Source: Portunus trituberculatus (taxonomy: Eukaryota; Arthropoda; Malacostraca; Decapoda; Portunidae). Taken from it: a stretch of 64,000 bases of DNA. The notes beneath the pieces are model-generated. The model was not told the origin of the DNA. It saw nothing but the letters and a program-made list of their open reading frames with translations, and searched no databases. Below are positions 14,401 through 49,800 of the stretch, in pieces (the first letter of the stretch is position 1; the number at the start of each line of letters is the position of its first letter). The position numbers and the translations under genes are program-made. Location: NCBI RefSeq assembly GCF_017591435.1, contig NC_059283.1:5781012-5845011 (forward strand), written 5' to 3'.

Positions 14401-16037
14401 ATGAGTTTTACAACTAGCTAATATGTAACTATAAAACAAAATAATGATACTAGTCTCAAAGAAATAATACTGGAACATGTAGAGGGAGTCATGAGGCTAC
14501 AGAAGGGGAAAAAGGCAAGAAAATGTCAGATATGACAATTATAACTAGCTACAAGCAACTGAAAACTACAATTCTCACAAAATAATAACGTAAATTTCAT
14601 CCTGCAGCCTGTGAGGTCAAGAAGCTATGGAACAAGAGAAAAAGATGAAAAACATAAGATGCCAAAAAAATGTACTGTGAAACAAGAGACAAGGCTAGAA
14701 AATGTAAAATACTAAATGATGTTCAGGGGAGACTCCCCAGGAAGCAGTGAAAAAAAGCAAAAAGGCTGTAAAATACACAAAATGATGCTCTGGCTAAACT
14801 CACTAGGAGGAAGTAAAACAAGGAAAGGACTAGAAAACGTAAGTTCACAAAGCCATGCTCGCTGCAGACTCACCATGGCGTCTGTGGTGGACCGGGCTCC
14901 CACCTCGTCTCGGTGGGCCCAGGCAGCGTGCACCCAGTCCTCACTCATGATGGGGATGTTGAAGGTGTTGGCGTATTGGTACTTCTCCCCCGTGGAGGAG
15001 TACGCCAGCAGGTGTGTCACGGTGTCTATGATCTCATTCTTCACACTCCCACCCATGTAGTGCACCAGCTTCAGTAACCTGCACTGTGAATAACAAAATA
15101 TTTCACTTCAATAAATAAACCAAACAAAACTTTAAAACAACTTGTTCAAAATGCTTCACATGACAAAATCTATCAAAAGCAAACTTGGTGATTCAATATT
15201 TTAGGCAACACTAAACTCAGTCAGATAAAACTAAACTAAAACAAACAAAAAAAAATCATCTCTCTGCTTGAAACATTTAAAGCATTCAATCCATCAATAA
15301 CAAAATGGATTCTTGAATCTTTTAGGGCACACTAATCTCAAGATCAAAACTGCTACACTTACAACTTCACTCTTCTTTCTGAATCCTGTGAAGACGAGAA
15401 CAGCATCTTTCATGACGTGGCAGAACACCGGCCGCCTTGTGTAGGTAAGCACTCCATTTGCAGAAAGCTCTATTAGTGCTGGCTTCCCTAGTAACCTGTC
15501 AAGATCATAACACAATGAAGAGAACCATATTTCAAAGAACATAATGCAACGGGACTTACTATAACCTTGACAATGATACATAGAGCAACATATCTTTATA
15601 AAACATTGGGTATCATGTAATATAAGGTTACATTAGGAAACTTATACGCTACATTGACTACAAGAGGAGAAGCTTACCGAACTCCTGCCTTGTCAAGCTC
15701 TTCAAACACCGGACTCTCAAAATCACTCAGGACAAAGTATGTGCAAAAGGCAGAGTCTGACACATACTCCTCTCCTGTCTCTGACGTCACCACAGGCACG
15801 TTAAATTTCTGTGGGTGAAAATGTAACAGTAATAAAACAATGCAATCTGAAATCATATCAAAATTTACAATAGGTAGTTAGTCATTTCTTGCAGGTATAT
15901 ATAAAATAGTATACTCCTAATATTTTCATGTTCAGAATTCATCAAAATATAACAATTCCAATGAACTTAAACAAAAGCTAAATAAATGCAATATCTCTGA
16001 GCTTGTAATTCTCAAAATAAGCTGATTCATGCCCATT

Positions 16038-16109
<72 letters not shown>

Positions 16110-18990
16110 AAAAAAAAAACTAACACCATCATGCTCAAAATTCAACAAATAAGGCAATTCATGTAGTATGTTTAAATCTTCACATTAATGCTTAACTATA
16201 TAAAAACAAATCTCTAATGACTTCATGCTTGAAACTCATAAAAATAAGCTAATTCATGTATATTTAACTCTTCTTGAACTTGATCTATATAGAAGACCCA
16301 GACAAAACACCACACACACTCACACCCTGTCAATGCTTAGACACAAACACAACCATCATCTTCACACCCACCTTAGCTGCCTCTTGTGTCTCTGCGTCAT
16401 CTGCAAGGCTCCCAACTAAACAGATACGGGGATCCCCACATGGCTCTATGTCTTGACTTGCTACTGTGACGTCTGTTGGGAGGGAGACACACATTAGTTG
16501 TTCATCCTTCCACTGCTCCTGTCTCTGATAAGGACAAGCATTCCTACAATACACTTAATATGTGGTGAAAACAATTTACACTAAGAAGGGAATACTTAGA
16601 AATGAAAAGGCAGGAGAGCAGAAATAAGATAAGGTTTAAGGTTAGGTTAGTTGGTACTTAGGTACGGTTATGTTCTGTTTTAAGTTAGAAAATAATGCCA
16701 CAAACAATTCTTTAAAATTTACTGCTTCTTTATTAGAGCTGCTACTTTGAGTGACTATTCTAAACTGTGAACTATCGATATTTGCAAGGTTGAAACAATG
16801 TTTTCTGATAATTTTTTATGCTCTTTGACTAATTCATAATGAAATTGCTCCTTATGATGGGAGGGGGTGGGGCAAAAACGACAGTGATGGTACATTACTT
16901 AAAAACTCAAAACTTATCCAAAAAAATAATTTTGGCCACCATACATAGTTTGTTAGGATGTATGAAATTTAACAGAATGACATCGCAATTATAATGAAAC
17001 AGTGGAATATTTGGAAGATTCAAGAGTGTGGGTATGAGATGAAGCTATGCACAGACACAACATCACGCTTTGAATAGAACATGACAATAGAGAAAGTAGG
17101 ACGAAACGAAGGGCTACTCAAACACATACATTTTGATGAAAAGATGAGGTTTGGTTGAATAAAGGTGGCATTCCAAACCAGATTAACCTTACCAAACTAA
17201 ACTGACCTACCTGAACCAAACCAAAGTAACCTAACTAAGTCAAACAAACTAAATGAACCAGACTTACCTAACTGAACTAAACTAACCAAATAAACCTAAC
17301 CAAACCTAATCAACCTACCGTAACCTTAAGTGCCTGCCATTCATTCTTTCTGACAACAGGGCAGCAACAAGAAATTTAGAAACATAATTAGTCCTGCAGC
17401 ACAAAATTTAAATGTAACCTAACTTAAACACAGGAATATACAAAAAATCTGTCATTCTGGTGCAAAATAAAAGTAAAAAATAAAAAAGAAAAAATAAAAA
17501 CACAAGATTTAGTAGCATAGTTCTCCCCAGCAAGCGAAATGTACACCTAACCTAATCTAGCCCTAAAATTAAATAAAGTACACTATATTCTGGCATGAAA
17601 TGGAGTATAGGAACATAAAATAACCAGAAACAAAAGGCCAGGGCAAAGATACCACCCATTTTAAGGCAGAGTCAACCCTGCACCCAAAAAATATAAAGCT
17701 TACCTACTTCACCCTCAGAACATACAAAACACCACTAAAGTATTGGATAAAACATTAGATAGGAGGAAATAACAACAAAAATCAGAGGAACAGGACAGAA
17801 ACACCCCTAATTTCAAAGCGGTCAATCCTGCATCCAAAAATATAAACCTAACCTAACCTTCATTCTCAAAACATACAAAACTACATCAAATTCTAGGATA
17901 AAACACTGTACAGGATGAAATAACAATAAACAACCGAGGAACAGGACATAAACAAGCCTAATTTCAAAGCGGTCAATCCTGCATCCAAAAATATAAACCT
18001 AACCTAACCTTCATCCTCAAAATGTACAAAACATCAAATTCTAGGATAGAACACTGTACAGGATGAAATAACGACAAAAACCAAGGATATGACAGAAACA
18101 ACACTAATTTCAAGGGATATTCAACTCTAGATAAAAAAAATATAAAGCTAACCTAACCTTTACCCTCAAAACACACCAAACACCATCAAATTCTGAGACA
18201 AAACACTGTGCAGGATGAAATAACAACAAAAAAACAAGAAATATGGCAGAAACAACACTAATTTCAAAACACAGTCAATCCAGCACCCAAAAATATAAAC
18301 CTAACCTAAAATTCATCCTCAAAACATACGAAACTCCATCAAATTCTGGGATAGAACACTGTATAGGATGAAATAACGACAAAAACTGAGGAACAGGGCA
18401 GAAACATCACTAATTTCAAAGCATATTCAACTCTGTACCCCAAAAATATGAAGCTAACCTAACTTCACCCTAAAATACATGAAACTCCATCAAATCCTGA
18501 GAAAAAACACTGCACAGGATGAAACAACAACAAAAAACCGAGGAACAGGGCAGATACATCACTAATTTCAAAGCACACTCAGTCCTGCACCACAAAATCA
18601 GGAAGTTACAAGGCAAATCCACACTAATTTCTTGATCATTTTCCTCTCAGTGACACAGGTGGGGGTCAGTCCACAATCCACAGGGGCAAGACACTTCCTC
18701 AGGCACACACACACCATGGGGCACCACACTCACTCCTCCAGGGCCACAGGACACAGGAAAACAGGGAGAATACTGGAGATGAGAGGAAATAAACACTGGC
18801 TTCTCCTTCCTGGTCAAGGCCGCTGGGTCCCCATGGCCACATTTCACCATATACCACCATAATTCCAGGCTTATTTCCACCTCAGGGGCACCATGCTGGC
18901 ACCAAACCCGGGGCAGGGCCAGCAGAGGCAGCACAGGGCGGGCCACAACTCACCATTAAGCACAATACACGTCTGGGTATGCTCAGCCAT
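7705..18990 (-). CDS. ECT2: ECT2 (pebble), Rho guanine nucleotide exchange factor of cytokinesis
   Basis: ECT2 activates RhoA at the spindle midzone and cortex by GDP/GTP exchange, which drives contractile-ring assembly; in its family the N-terminal BRCT repeats bind the centralspindlin partner MgcRacGAP. My model has 19 exons: 18954-18990, 16372-16472, 15678-15808, 15363-15495, 14874-15083, 14215-14358, 13639-13776, 13277-13422, 12660-12767, 11860-11986, 11213-11401, 10635-10842, 10315-10475, 9983-10102, 9623-9770, 9175-9329, 8820-8908, 8553-8709 and 7705-7797. They sum to 2595 bases (864 residues plus TGA), close to the roughly 900 residues of vertebrate ECT2. Domain order is BRCT repeats (about 15-300), a basic RSRRRKRLRET segment near 320, DH domain (about 395-590), PH domain (about 610-780) and a basic tail. 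All junctions keep frame. Splice sites are GT-AG except the donor after 10635, which reads GCAAGT. The start ATG at 18990 opens MAEHTQTCIVLNG. A 150-bp minisatellite fills much of intron 1. Confidence 0.93.
8385..8421. repeat. Poly-A tract in the last ECT2 intron
   Basis: About 35 consecutive A on the plus strand (poly-T in the direction of ECT2 transcription). Confidence 0.9.
8820..10102 (-). other. ECT2: ECT2 exons 14-17: PH domain
   Basis: Residues about 612-781. The domain includes TLTLFLFNDVLEV, IKRIVDIRETEDCHNVFAL and WLK-region equivalents such as FLKTLCRTVANIAC. Order and spacing match the ECT2 PH domain, which contributes to membrane attachment at the equator. The following exon (8553-8709) carries VSRAFSFNKSPSK, a conserved basic piece of the ECT2 tail. 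The last exon ends SRRRTLKNV and a TGA. Confidence 0.9.
10315..11986 (-). other. ECT2: ECT2 exons 10-13: DH (RhoGEF) domain
   Basis: Residues about 383-611. Conserved region 1 is seen as RQRVFHELVKTECNYVSILD. The middle reads AYPPFINFFENMKE, and conserved region 3 reads LQELLIRPVQRLPSM, the usual signature of DH domains. The domain ends with EQALDKIKSVMTFINDDKRK. The intron between 10635 and 10475 most likely uses a GC donor: joining G|GCAAGT to cag|ACATC gives LLIGDILKHT, collinear with the human protein. Confidence 0.92.
13459..13545. repeat. Dispersed repeat fragment in ECT2 intron 7
   Basis: 'ctacatgtgacagtccct' and the following 'aatttgtct' are shared with 51598-51720, and in reverse orientation with 23265-23440. 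This is a short copy of a medium-frequency repeat. Confidence 0.55.
13639..16472 (-). other. ECT2: ECT2 exons 2-7: BRCT repeat region
   Basis: Residues about 13-298. The first repeat (residues about 13-110) is the divergent BRCT0-like part, including KFNVPVVTSETGEEY. The second reads LVHYMGGSVKNEI, then THLLAYSSTGEKY and PIMSEDWVHAAW. The third reads NLRIVLVGFQEED, then QNGGF and ATHVV, ending with HVVKAEWFWTSIQ. The GG and the W.hxxxW pairs are the usual BRCT landmarks, and both match the known ECT2 sequence pattern. In the family this region binds phosphorylated MgcRacGAP and also autoinhibits the DH domain. Confidence 0.9.
16039..16105. repeat. (GA)n microsatellite in ECT2 intron 2
   Basis: About 33 uninterrupted AG units followed by a poly-A run. 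Confidence 0.95.
17160..17330. repeat. Degenerate CCTAA-like stretch
   Basis: Many imperfect 'aacctaac', 'aaccaaac' and 'aactaacc' units occur here. They look like a decayed relative of the arthropod telomere repeat or a simple repeat with the same base bias. Confidence 0.45.
17500..18610. repeat. About 150-bp minisatellite in ECT2 intron 1
   Basis: The landmark 'gtcaatcctgcatcc' or its variants recurs near 17664, 17821, 17972, 18119, 18274, 18424 and 18573, giving a period of about 150. Each unit has the order 'cctaacctaac', 'catcaaattct', 'acactgtacaggatgaaataac', 'acactaatttcaaa' and then the landmark, with about 10-20% divergence by eye. There are about seven copies. It ends 340 bases before the first ECT2 exon. 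Confidence 0.85.
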
Positions 18991-19223
18991 TTTCTGATGA
19001 GTCTAAGAATACCAAACAACCCTCAACGTGACGGACACTGCTGTTATTTTCCACTTATTTTCTCTTCTTCTCCTTTATCTCCATTCTTCTGTCTCTCTCC
19101 AGGTGTTCTCTGACCCTTCACGGTGCTTGTGTCAACGCGCCGTAGGTGAAAGTTGGTAAAAATGTGAATATTCGAGGGTTTAAAGCAGTATTTTCACACC
19201 TGCCATTTAAACTGTGCCTCTTG

Positions 19224-19251
19224 TGACGTCACGGGGCAATTTATGACGTCA
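19224..19251. promoter_or_regulatory. Paired CRE palindromes upstream of ECT2
   Basis: TGACGTCA occurs at 19224-19231 and again at 19244-19251, about 235-260 bases upstream of the ECT2 start codon. This octamer is the consensus for CREB/ATF factors. The arrangement resembles the pair at 32800-32824. I saw no clear TATA box. Promoter assignment is inference from position. Confidence 0.55.
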
Positions 19252-19254
19252 CTC

Positions 19255-19451
19255 CCACTGAACGAAACCCCAGACAAGAGAGCAGCGGGTGCGCAACACA
19301 GCCAAGGGGTGAATGAAAGCCGCCATATTTATTGTTACCGGTGACTCTGTTATCTTATTTTGGCGTCTGTATTTGTGTGATGTTCTGTTGGTTATCTTAG
19401 GTTTGGGTTATCTCGCATTGGCTTCTCTGTTTGGCCTGTCTGTTTGCTGGG

Positions 19452-19483
<32 letters not shown>

Positions 19484-19664
19484 GGAAATACTTGTGTTCT
19501 TATCTTATGTTTGTATCGCGCTATTGTTCTAAGCTTGGCCAGACACCATTAAAATTTTGGGCCGCGTAAAAATAGCGTCTGTGTTTTTGTACATGCAAGG
19601 TTGTCCCTTATTGTGGCGAATGTACAGCTTGTGTTAGTTATGAAAGATTTTTGATATGTTATAG

Positions 19665-19717
<53 letters not shown>

Positions 19718-20877
19718 GAGGGGGAAGATGCCAGCGGAGCAATAACACAAAATGCAGATATACATACAAACAAAAAAGAGAAAATCATCTTTATTTGTCA
19801 TTAATCTTACATTCAATAATATGACACTGACAGAGCTACACGGATAACTGAGGCAAGTCAAGTCGAGACAAGACGAACCGAACGAAAACACAACATTCTC
19901 TCCAATATTTTCTCAAGACGATGAACGCAAACAGAATCTGCGTTGAGGATAAGAGTAAGTCAACAAAACCCCACGTGGTTGAGATTCAAGACTATGAATA
20001 TAAAAGTGATTTCATTCTCACACTATTAAATATCCCACATTCCTGTCCCGGCGCGCACGTGCTGTCTGTATCTTGTTTTCATTATGAGCCCCGAGCATAC
20101 AGCCCCTCCGCCTCCAGCTGTTACATGCCTCCCTAAAAGATCTCCGTTCCTGCTGAGAGATGCTAAGGGATGGATTCAGAAACTAGAGGCGTGTTGTTAT
20201 GATATGTACCTCCCTTTAAACCTTCTTGTGATGTTACATATGGTAAAGTTTGATGTTTATTGGGGTCATAATGCACATTTTAAGCCCCTGTTGATGCTAA
20301 ATATGGCATGATTTTAACTTGCTGACTTAAAATGTTGTTATGATATGTACCTCCCTTTAAACCTTCTTGTGATGTTACATATGGTAAAGTCTGATGTTTA
20401 TTGGGGTCATAATGCATATTTTAAGCCCCTGTTGATGCTAAATATGGCATGATTTTAACTTGCTGACTTAAAAATCTTTAAATCTTTATGGAAGTTAACA
20501 AAAGTACGGTTCAAAGTTGGCTGAGCTCAGATTATCTTTTGATATCTCTGATTAAGCTGGATATGGTATGATTTTATACTGATGAGATAACTTACCTATT
20601 TTAAACTTTTATTGGATTTAAAAATTGCATGATTTAAAGATTACTTAAGCCGGAATTTGCCTCGAAGTTCTCTCACAGCTATAGATGGTATCAATTTAGC
20701 TCGCTGAGTTCATAAACTTCAAAAGAATACCATGACTTTGACTCCTGAGGTTAAAGACTACATTTTTTTTTTCCCTGGGAGAGTTCAGGATGACACGATC
20801 TATACAGGCAGACCGAGTCCCAAAAGGTAGTACGACACAGATTCAACACCCCTGGCACACTGTACGCCCTCCAGCCA
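19255..20877. other. Intergenic region between ECT2 and the unrecognised gene
   Basis: It holds (CT)n at 19450-19480, (GA)n at 19668-19714 and the 141-bp duplication at 20192-20473. No coding exon is supported. The 3'UTR of the upstream gene should start at 20877 and run leftwards. Confidence 0.6.
20192..20473. repeat. Two-copy 141-bp tandem duplication
   Basis: 20192-20332 and 20333-20473 are almost identical; I see two substitutions, c/t in 'gtaaagt.tgatg' and in 'atgca.attttaag'. Near-identity implies a recent duplication. Weaker relatives of 'atggcatgatttta' continue to about 20640, which suggests an older array. Confidence 0.92.
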
Positions 20878-44479
<23,602 letters not shown>

Positions 44480-44639
44480 GCTCGCTGGCTGCAGGTGTCA
44501 ACGCGAGGCTAATGTTACTCTTACTCAGTTTCCTTCCCAACTCCCGTTAAAATGTGAAGATATGCTAGTCTGTCAATCTGTTTATGTGATTCGTATTGCT
44601 ATCTGGGTTCTGAAGTGTTTTGAGTCAGATGGGATTAAA

Positions 44640-44870
44640 CTTTAAGAGAATTGTCTGTGCATTGTCCTTGCATCGACTGGTGGCGAAGAACGAGCGGAGA
44701 GCGTGCGAGGCGAGAGGAGCGTGGTCGTAGCGGGCGCCGAGCAGCAGAAGGGATGAGTGAGGTCTGCTTTGCCTCACCGCCTCCCTTGGGTCGCGCCACA
44801 CTGCACGCGCACTGCTCACCAAGGTTAAGCCGTTCGATTTCCCGCAGCACTAAGTATTGATAGCCACTCA
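44640..44870 (-). promoter_or_regulatory. GC-rich patch, candidate promoter or 5'UTR of the unrecognised gene
   Basis: A CpG-rich block (for example 'gcgtgcgaggcgag' and 'cgtagcgggcgccgag') lies 160-390 bases upstream of the putative first exon, in otherwise AT-rich DNA. Open frames occur on both strands but none resembles a protein I know, so I read it as regulatory or untranslated. Confidence 0.4.
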
Positions 44871-45578
44871 CATATTAACGGATTCTATTTGTGGTGTACT
44901 GCGTGCGGTGTGTTTGTGGGTGAGCTGGACGTGCTTCATTCATGTGTCGATTGGTAATGATTCAAATGCACCCGCGGACCGAAGCAAAACCACGCATTAC
45001 TTTTCCGTCTTAATTATTTGATATCTAGCGGCAATATAATCCATGTAAGGTATCAAATTCACATCTGACAAAAGCGAAATGGAGGAAACGATCATGCAGT
45101 ATCAGTATTCGACCACAATGGAAAAAATCATGCGGTAACAGTATTCAACCTTCTGGTATTACTTTATATGTATTAATCACTTGAATTTTGGCAGCTGTAC
45201 AATACACATTTACTTGGGAATACGATCGTACAGGAAGAGTTAATTAACCAAAATTCATGCAGAAACAAACTCCATATTATGTACTATGGTGCTTATAATT
45301 TATTTCATAAGAATCCAGCACACAGTTACAAATAACATGTAATTATAGCTTCATATACAAAACCCAACAGTATCTACTGTATACAGCAGACCATGTGTAG
45401 AGGGAATAATGTCTTGCCATACAGCTTCAAATGAACAAAAACACATCTGAACCACAGGCTACACATGCAAAGGTACCGTGCTTATAATGAGGTGCAGATA
45501 ATTACTAAAAAGAAATGCCCAAACTCCAAACTGCACTACTAAATCTGTTGCATTCAAACATTCTCACCCAAACACATC

Positions 45579-46864
45579 TCACTCATAGAATCCTTTGCCA
45601 GCCTTTTTGCCGAACCTTCCCTCAGCGATCATTCTCTCAAGCAATGGCGGGATCTGGAACTCTGGCATGTCTGGGTAGGCCTCACACCACTCTGCAGAAA
45701 CACCACCAACCACCACCATCAACACACATGCTGACTAAAGGAACATGAATTCACTGCTCTCTTTGAAAATGTCTTCCTTTTCTCCCTTTTTTTATGCAAG
45801 TGGGCTGAAACACTAGCTACCACCACCATCAACACACAAGCTGGCTAAAGGAACATGTATTCACTGCTATCTATGAAACTGCCACCTTTTTCTCTTTTTA
45901 CATGCAAGAGGGCCACATTTGTTAAAGGGAGAGGTAGAAAACTTAGTAGAAAATTTTGCAGTGTCACCAAGTTGTCATCCATGAGTTAATACTTCAGTAA
46001 CAATCAATAAAACAGCTCATTTAAGTTAATAGACCTAACAGATGAATGAATTAGACCCAAAGTTCCATTTAAGCAATTGAAAAGTACAAACACACATTCA
46101 CTTACCTTTACAAATGTAGTATATGGTGTCATTGCCAACATAGTCCAGCAGCTCCAGAGGTCCCATTGGATACCCTAGACCAAGTTTGATGGCCAAGTCA
46201 ATATCCTCCTTGGTGGCAACCTCTGAAACACCCAGCCAAAGAATTATAATGAGATTTGCATGATGAGGCCTGCAGATGTATTCACTTATTTATCTGTTCT
46301 TCATTTGACACTGGTGATCATCTCTCTCATCTCATTCATCCTACATACTGCTTCACCCAACTGAACACTGAAATGTCTTTATTTCTTATCTATTCATTTC
46401 TTTGTGTAAGAAAGGCACTGGTCAAGGACAGCAGAGTGAAAAATACTTCCATGCAAACTACTCTCCTGGTCTTGCTAATTGCATACCTCCTCTCATCACT
46501 GCTCAAGACTCTCAAGATTTCTTACCTGTATTATGTCCACCTCTTTAATGCAAGAGTTAATAGGTATTCTCAATCATTCATCTCTCTCTCTGGTAAACTC
46601 TAAAATTCCCAGCCTTCCTCTGTATTTCAACTTTCCTATAACTTGAAAAAAAAATCCCTGGTTGGAGTGTGACCTAGAAATGCATCTCGTTGCCACCGTA
46701 CCTTCATCCAGTAGCCTGATGCAAGACAACAGGTATGGAACAAACACACGGTTAACAATGAATCCTGGCGTGTCCTTGCAGTGCACAATGGTCTTCCCCA
46801 TGGCCTTGCCCCAGGCTGTCATGGCATCTGCTGTGGCTGGGGAAGTCTCAGGGGTCTTTATAAT
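45579..46864 (-). other. HADH: HADH alternative 3' exon set B (C-terminal domain)
   Basis: Exons of 163, 117 and 113 bases, with the same phases as set A. They encode [15 protein letters not shown], then [26 protein letters not shown] and the end [10 protein letters not shown] before TGA at 45579-45581. The first exon agrees with set A at roughly 32 of 54 residues by eye. All six splice sites are GT-AG. No copy of the Rossmann exons lies between the sets (46865-48322), so set B can only be expressed by splicing from exon 3 or from set A. Confidence 0.9.
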
Positions 46865-49800
46865 CTGGGAAGATATAAGTAAATAGTTTAATATGAAACA
46901 CCTATGGATCTGAACATTTGCGAATCTTTCTTGATATTTTTGGTACAAGTTCCATATGTAGAGGCATGGAAGTTAGGTGTGCTTTGACTCTTAGGAAATA
47001 GTTCTGGGTGTATCAGTGAGAGTAAGTGTTAGCTTTGCCTCAACCATCTCCTTTCATGAGACATGTTGGCTTGGTGTGTAGATTGGGCACAGAATCATAA
47101 AACAAAACAATAAAGTTGGGCTTCTGACCAATATATCTGTCTATACACCAGGTTGGGGACTTGTCACGACAGGTAGCCAAGGCAACAACACATCACATCT
47201 TATAAAATGTTGAGGCAGATAAAAAGAGGGAATCTCAAGTCACTCTCACTGCCAGAACAGGTTTGGCTTGCAGGCTGAGCCACAGTCTTTGACAGCTTCC
47301 TTGCACCAGCACAAATCACTGATGTATTTGTTGGACCATATTCTACAATTTAATTGTATTTTATAAATATATGCTGTGGTCAATAAAAAAAATCTAATGA
47401 AATCTTATCACTCCAGACCATTTCATTCCAGCTCTTCTTTGGTCTTACATTCAGTTCTATAAAATTTTCACATGCTCACTCTCTGCCACCTTAAGATCAA
47501 CTACTTTCCTTCCTTTTCTGAGAACTAAACAGCACACTCAGCTCTCCTCCTCTCCCTCAGCTTGCAGTCTGATTCCTTTTCCCTTACATTTGTTGCTCAG
47601 GGAAGTGCTACAAATGTATCTAATCTTCCTTTTCTGTCAATTTCAGTACATGGACATTTCCACTGATTGGCCAAATTTTGTTAGCATACAGCCTTACACT
47701 CACCACCTTGTTATTTGATATGTGGTGGTGCACCAACTGCTATGATGCTTGATCACAAAGACCAACATTATCTGATACATTTCACCAAAGCTGCACTAAA
47801 TGGTTGGCTACACAGCCGACACTTACTGACGTGTGGTGTGTGTAGCATTTCAGGTGAATCCAGACAACAGACATTAACAAGGCATATTAAAGAATCACAG
47901 CAAAACATATCTTTATTTAGATGCCATACATAATTATAAATCTTGTTAAAAATTAGCACTCTGTAAATGAGCTTTATCCTCTTAGTTTAATTGCATTGAT
48001 AGTTTCCAACTCCAATGGAGCTGATTGGGCTTACACATTATTCATATACATTTACTAATGAAGTGTTTATTTACACTAATTCCAGCATCAACAACAGCAC
48101 CCTTCACTGTTACAAAATGCAATAATGTACACTTTAGCAGAAATGACACCACCTTAAGTCAGTACAAAGAATCAATATACAAATGATCCTTCACAGTGTC
48201 ATTTTTAATGATTCTAACAACTGATCTATTTATGCAATAGTGAGTGCTAAATAAAAGAAGCCACTTGAAACCTGTAGTACTTACATGATGATTCACATTT
48301 TTTGGTAAAACTGATCAGGTTGCTATTTCTTGTACTTGTAGAAACCTTCCCCACTTTTGACACCAAGCTTACCCTCAGACACCAACTTTTCCAGCAGTGG
48401 AGAGGGAGAAAAGATTTCCACATCGGGGTAATCCTTGTGCCAGCCTGGAGGTGAAATTACTCATTGAAGTGAGGCAATAAACACTTAACTTAGCTATCAA
48501 GATGTTAACAGAAACATCCTCCAGACAATTGATGAGGAGGAAGACCATGATAATATTTTCAGTTATGTCATATTTCATCAAGACTTGCTTGCTGTGGTAA
48601 TGAACTTCCAGCAGCTCCATTCCTTCCATACTCTTACTCTAATCCTCCTTTTTGTCTCACAAAAGATTAGGTTCTCGCAGGTTTTTTTTTTTTTTTTTAA
48701 ATGACAATGCTAAACTGTCACTAGAATCACATAAGTAGTAACTAATCTTGTAACACATCCTAATCAAAACAGCTCAACAGGGAATCCAGACAAAACTGTC
48801 TACACACTGCAAAAGATTTGTTATTCTTCAAGCCACACTAACTCAACAGAACACACTACAAAATTATACTTTCATATCAGTGTTTCCCAACCTTTTTTGG
48901 TCGCGACCCTAAATGTAACATTTCATGTTACAGTTGGACATACTAGCAAAATGTTTATGAGCTTTTGCTATTAAATTTGAGTTTATATTTACTAGCACAA
49001 TGAATTTAAATACATTTTAAATGAGAATGGAAACAAGTTAAAAAAGAAAGAAAACTTTTACTGAAGAAGCAATGTTCTTTCAATTCTGCAGCATCACAGA
49101 TGCAACTGACTGCTCACTCAGGCTCCTTGCTGACTGTTTGGGGGTCAAGCACACGTATTGTATGTGAAAGCTACTCGTACTACGGGCAGAATTGCACAAA
49201 TACAGGTGTTTTATGACCATGCCTCTTTTGTTACTATGTGTCCAGTAGAATCTTTAGCTTATTAGTTATATTAATCAAAATAAAAATGTGAACAGCTGTG
49301 AATTATCAAGATATATTTTTATAAGACCCTCAGGCGACCCTCAGAAATACCCTTGTGACCCTAGGGTTGGGAATCACTGCTTTATATGGTAATCATATAT
49401 GATAACTTTGGTGATATATGGAATTCACACCAAATCAGACTTTTTAATGCTGTAATTCCCACATTCATCACTCATTACTAATCAGAACAGATCACTATTG
49501 ATTAGCACTTTACACAATCATGTATGACAAGTGACATGAAATTCTCCCACCATCACACTTTATCTCACGGTGTAACAGCCATTGCAGCACACACTCATCC
49601 CTCACTACTCACCATCAATGATGAACTTGCCAGTGTCCAGGCCAACATAGTCCATCAGCTCAAATGGTCCCATGGGGTGACCAGCTCCAAGCTTCATGGC
49701 TGTGTCAACATCTCTTGGACTTGCTTCCCCTGGAACGAATGAATGTTGTAGCCATTGCATATGTGTTTTAGTGGATGTAAATTGTTGTAAAAGTATCCAC

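Noticed and set aside
44635..44871. 78-residue minus-strand frame in the GC-rich patch
   Set aside because: Several overlapping frames on both strands exist here, as expected for GC-rich DNA; none resembles a known protein or joins in phase to the gene.
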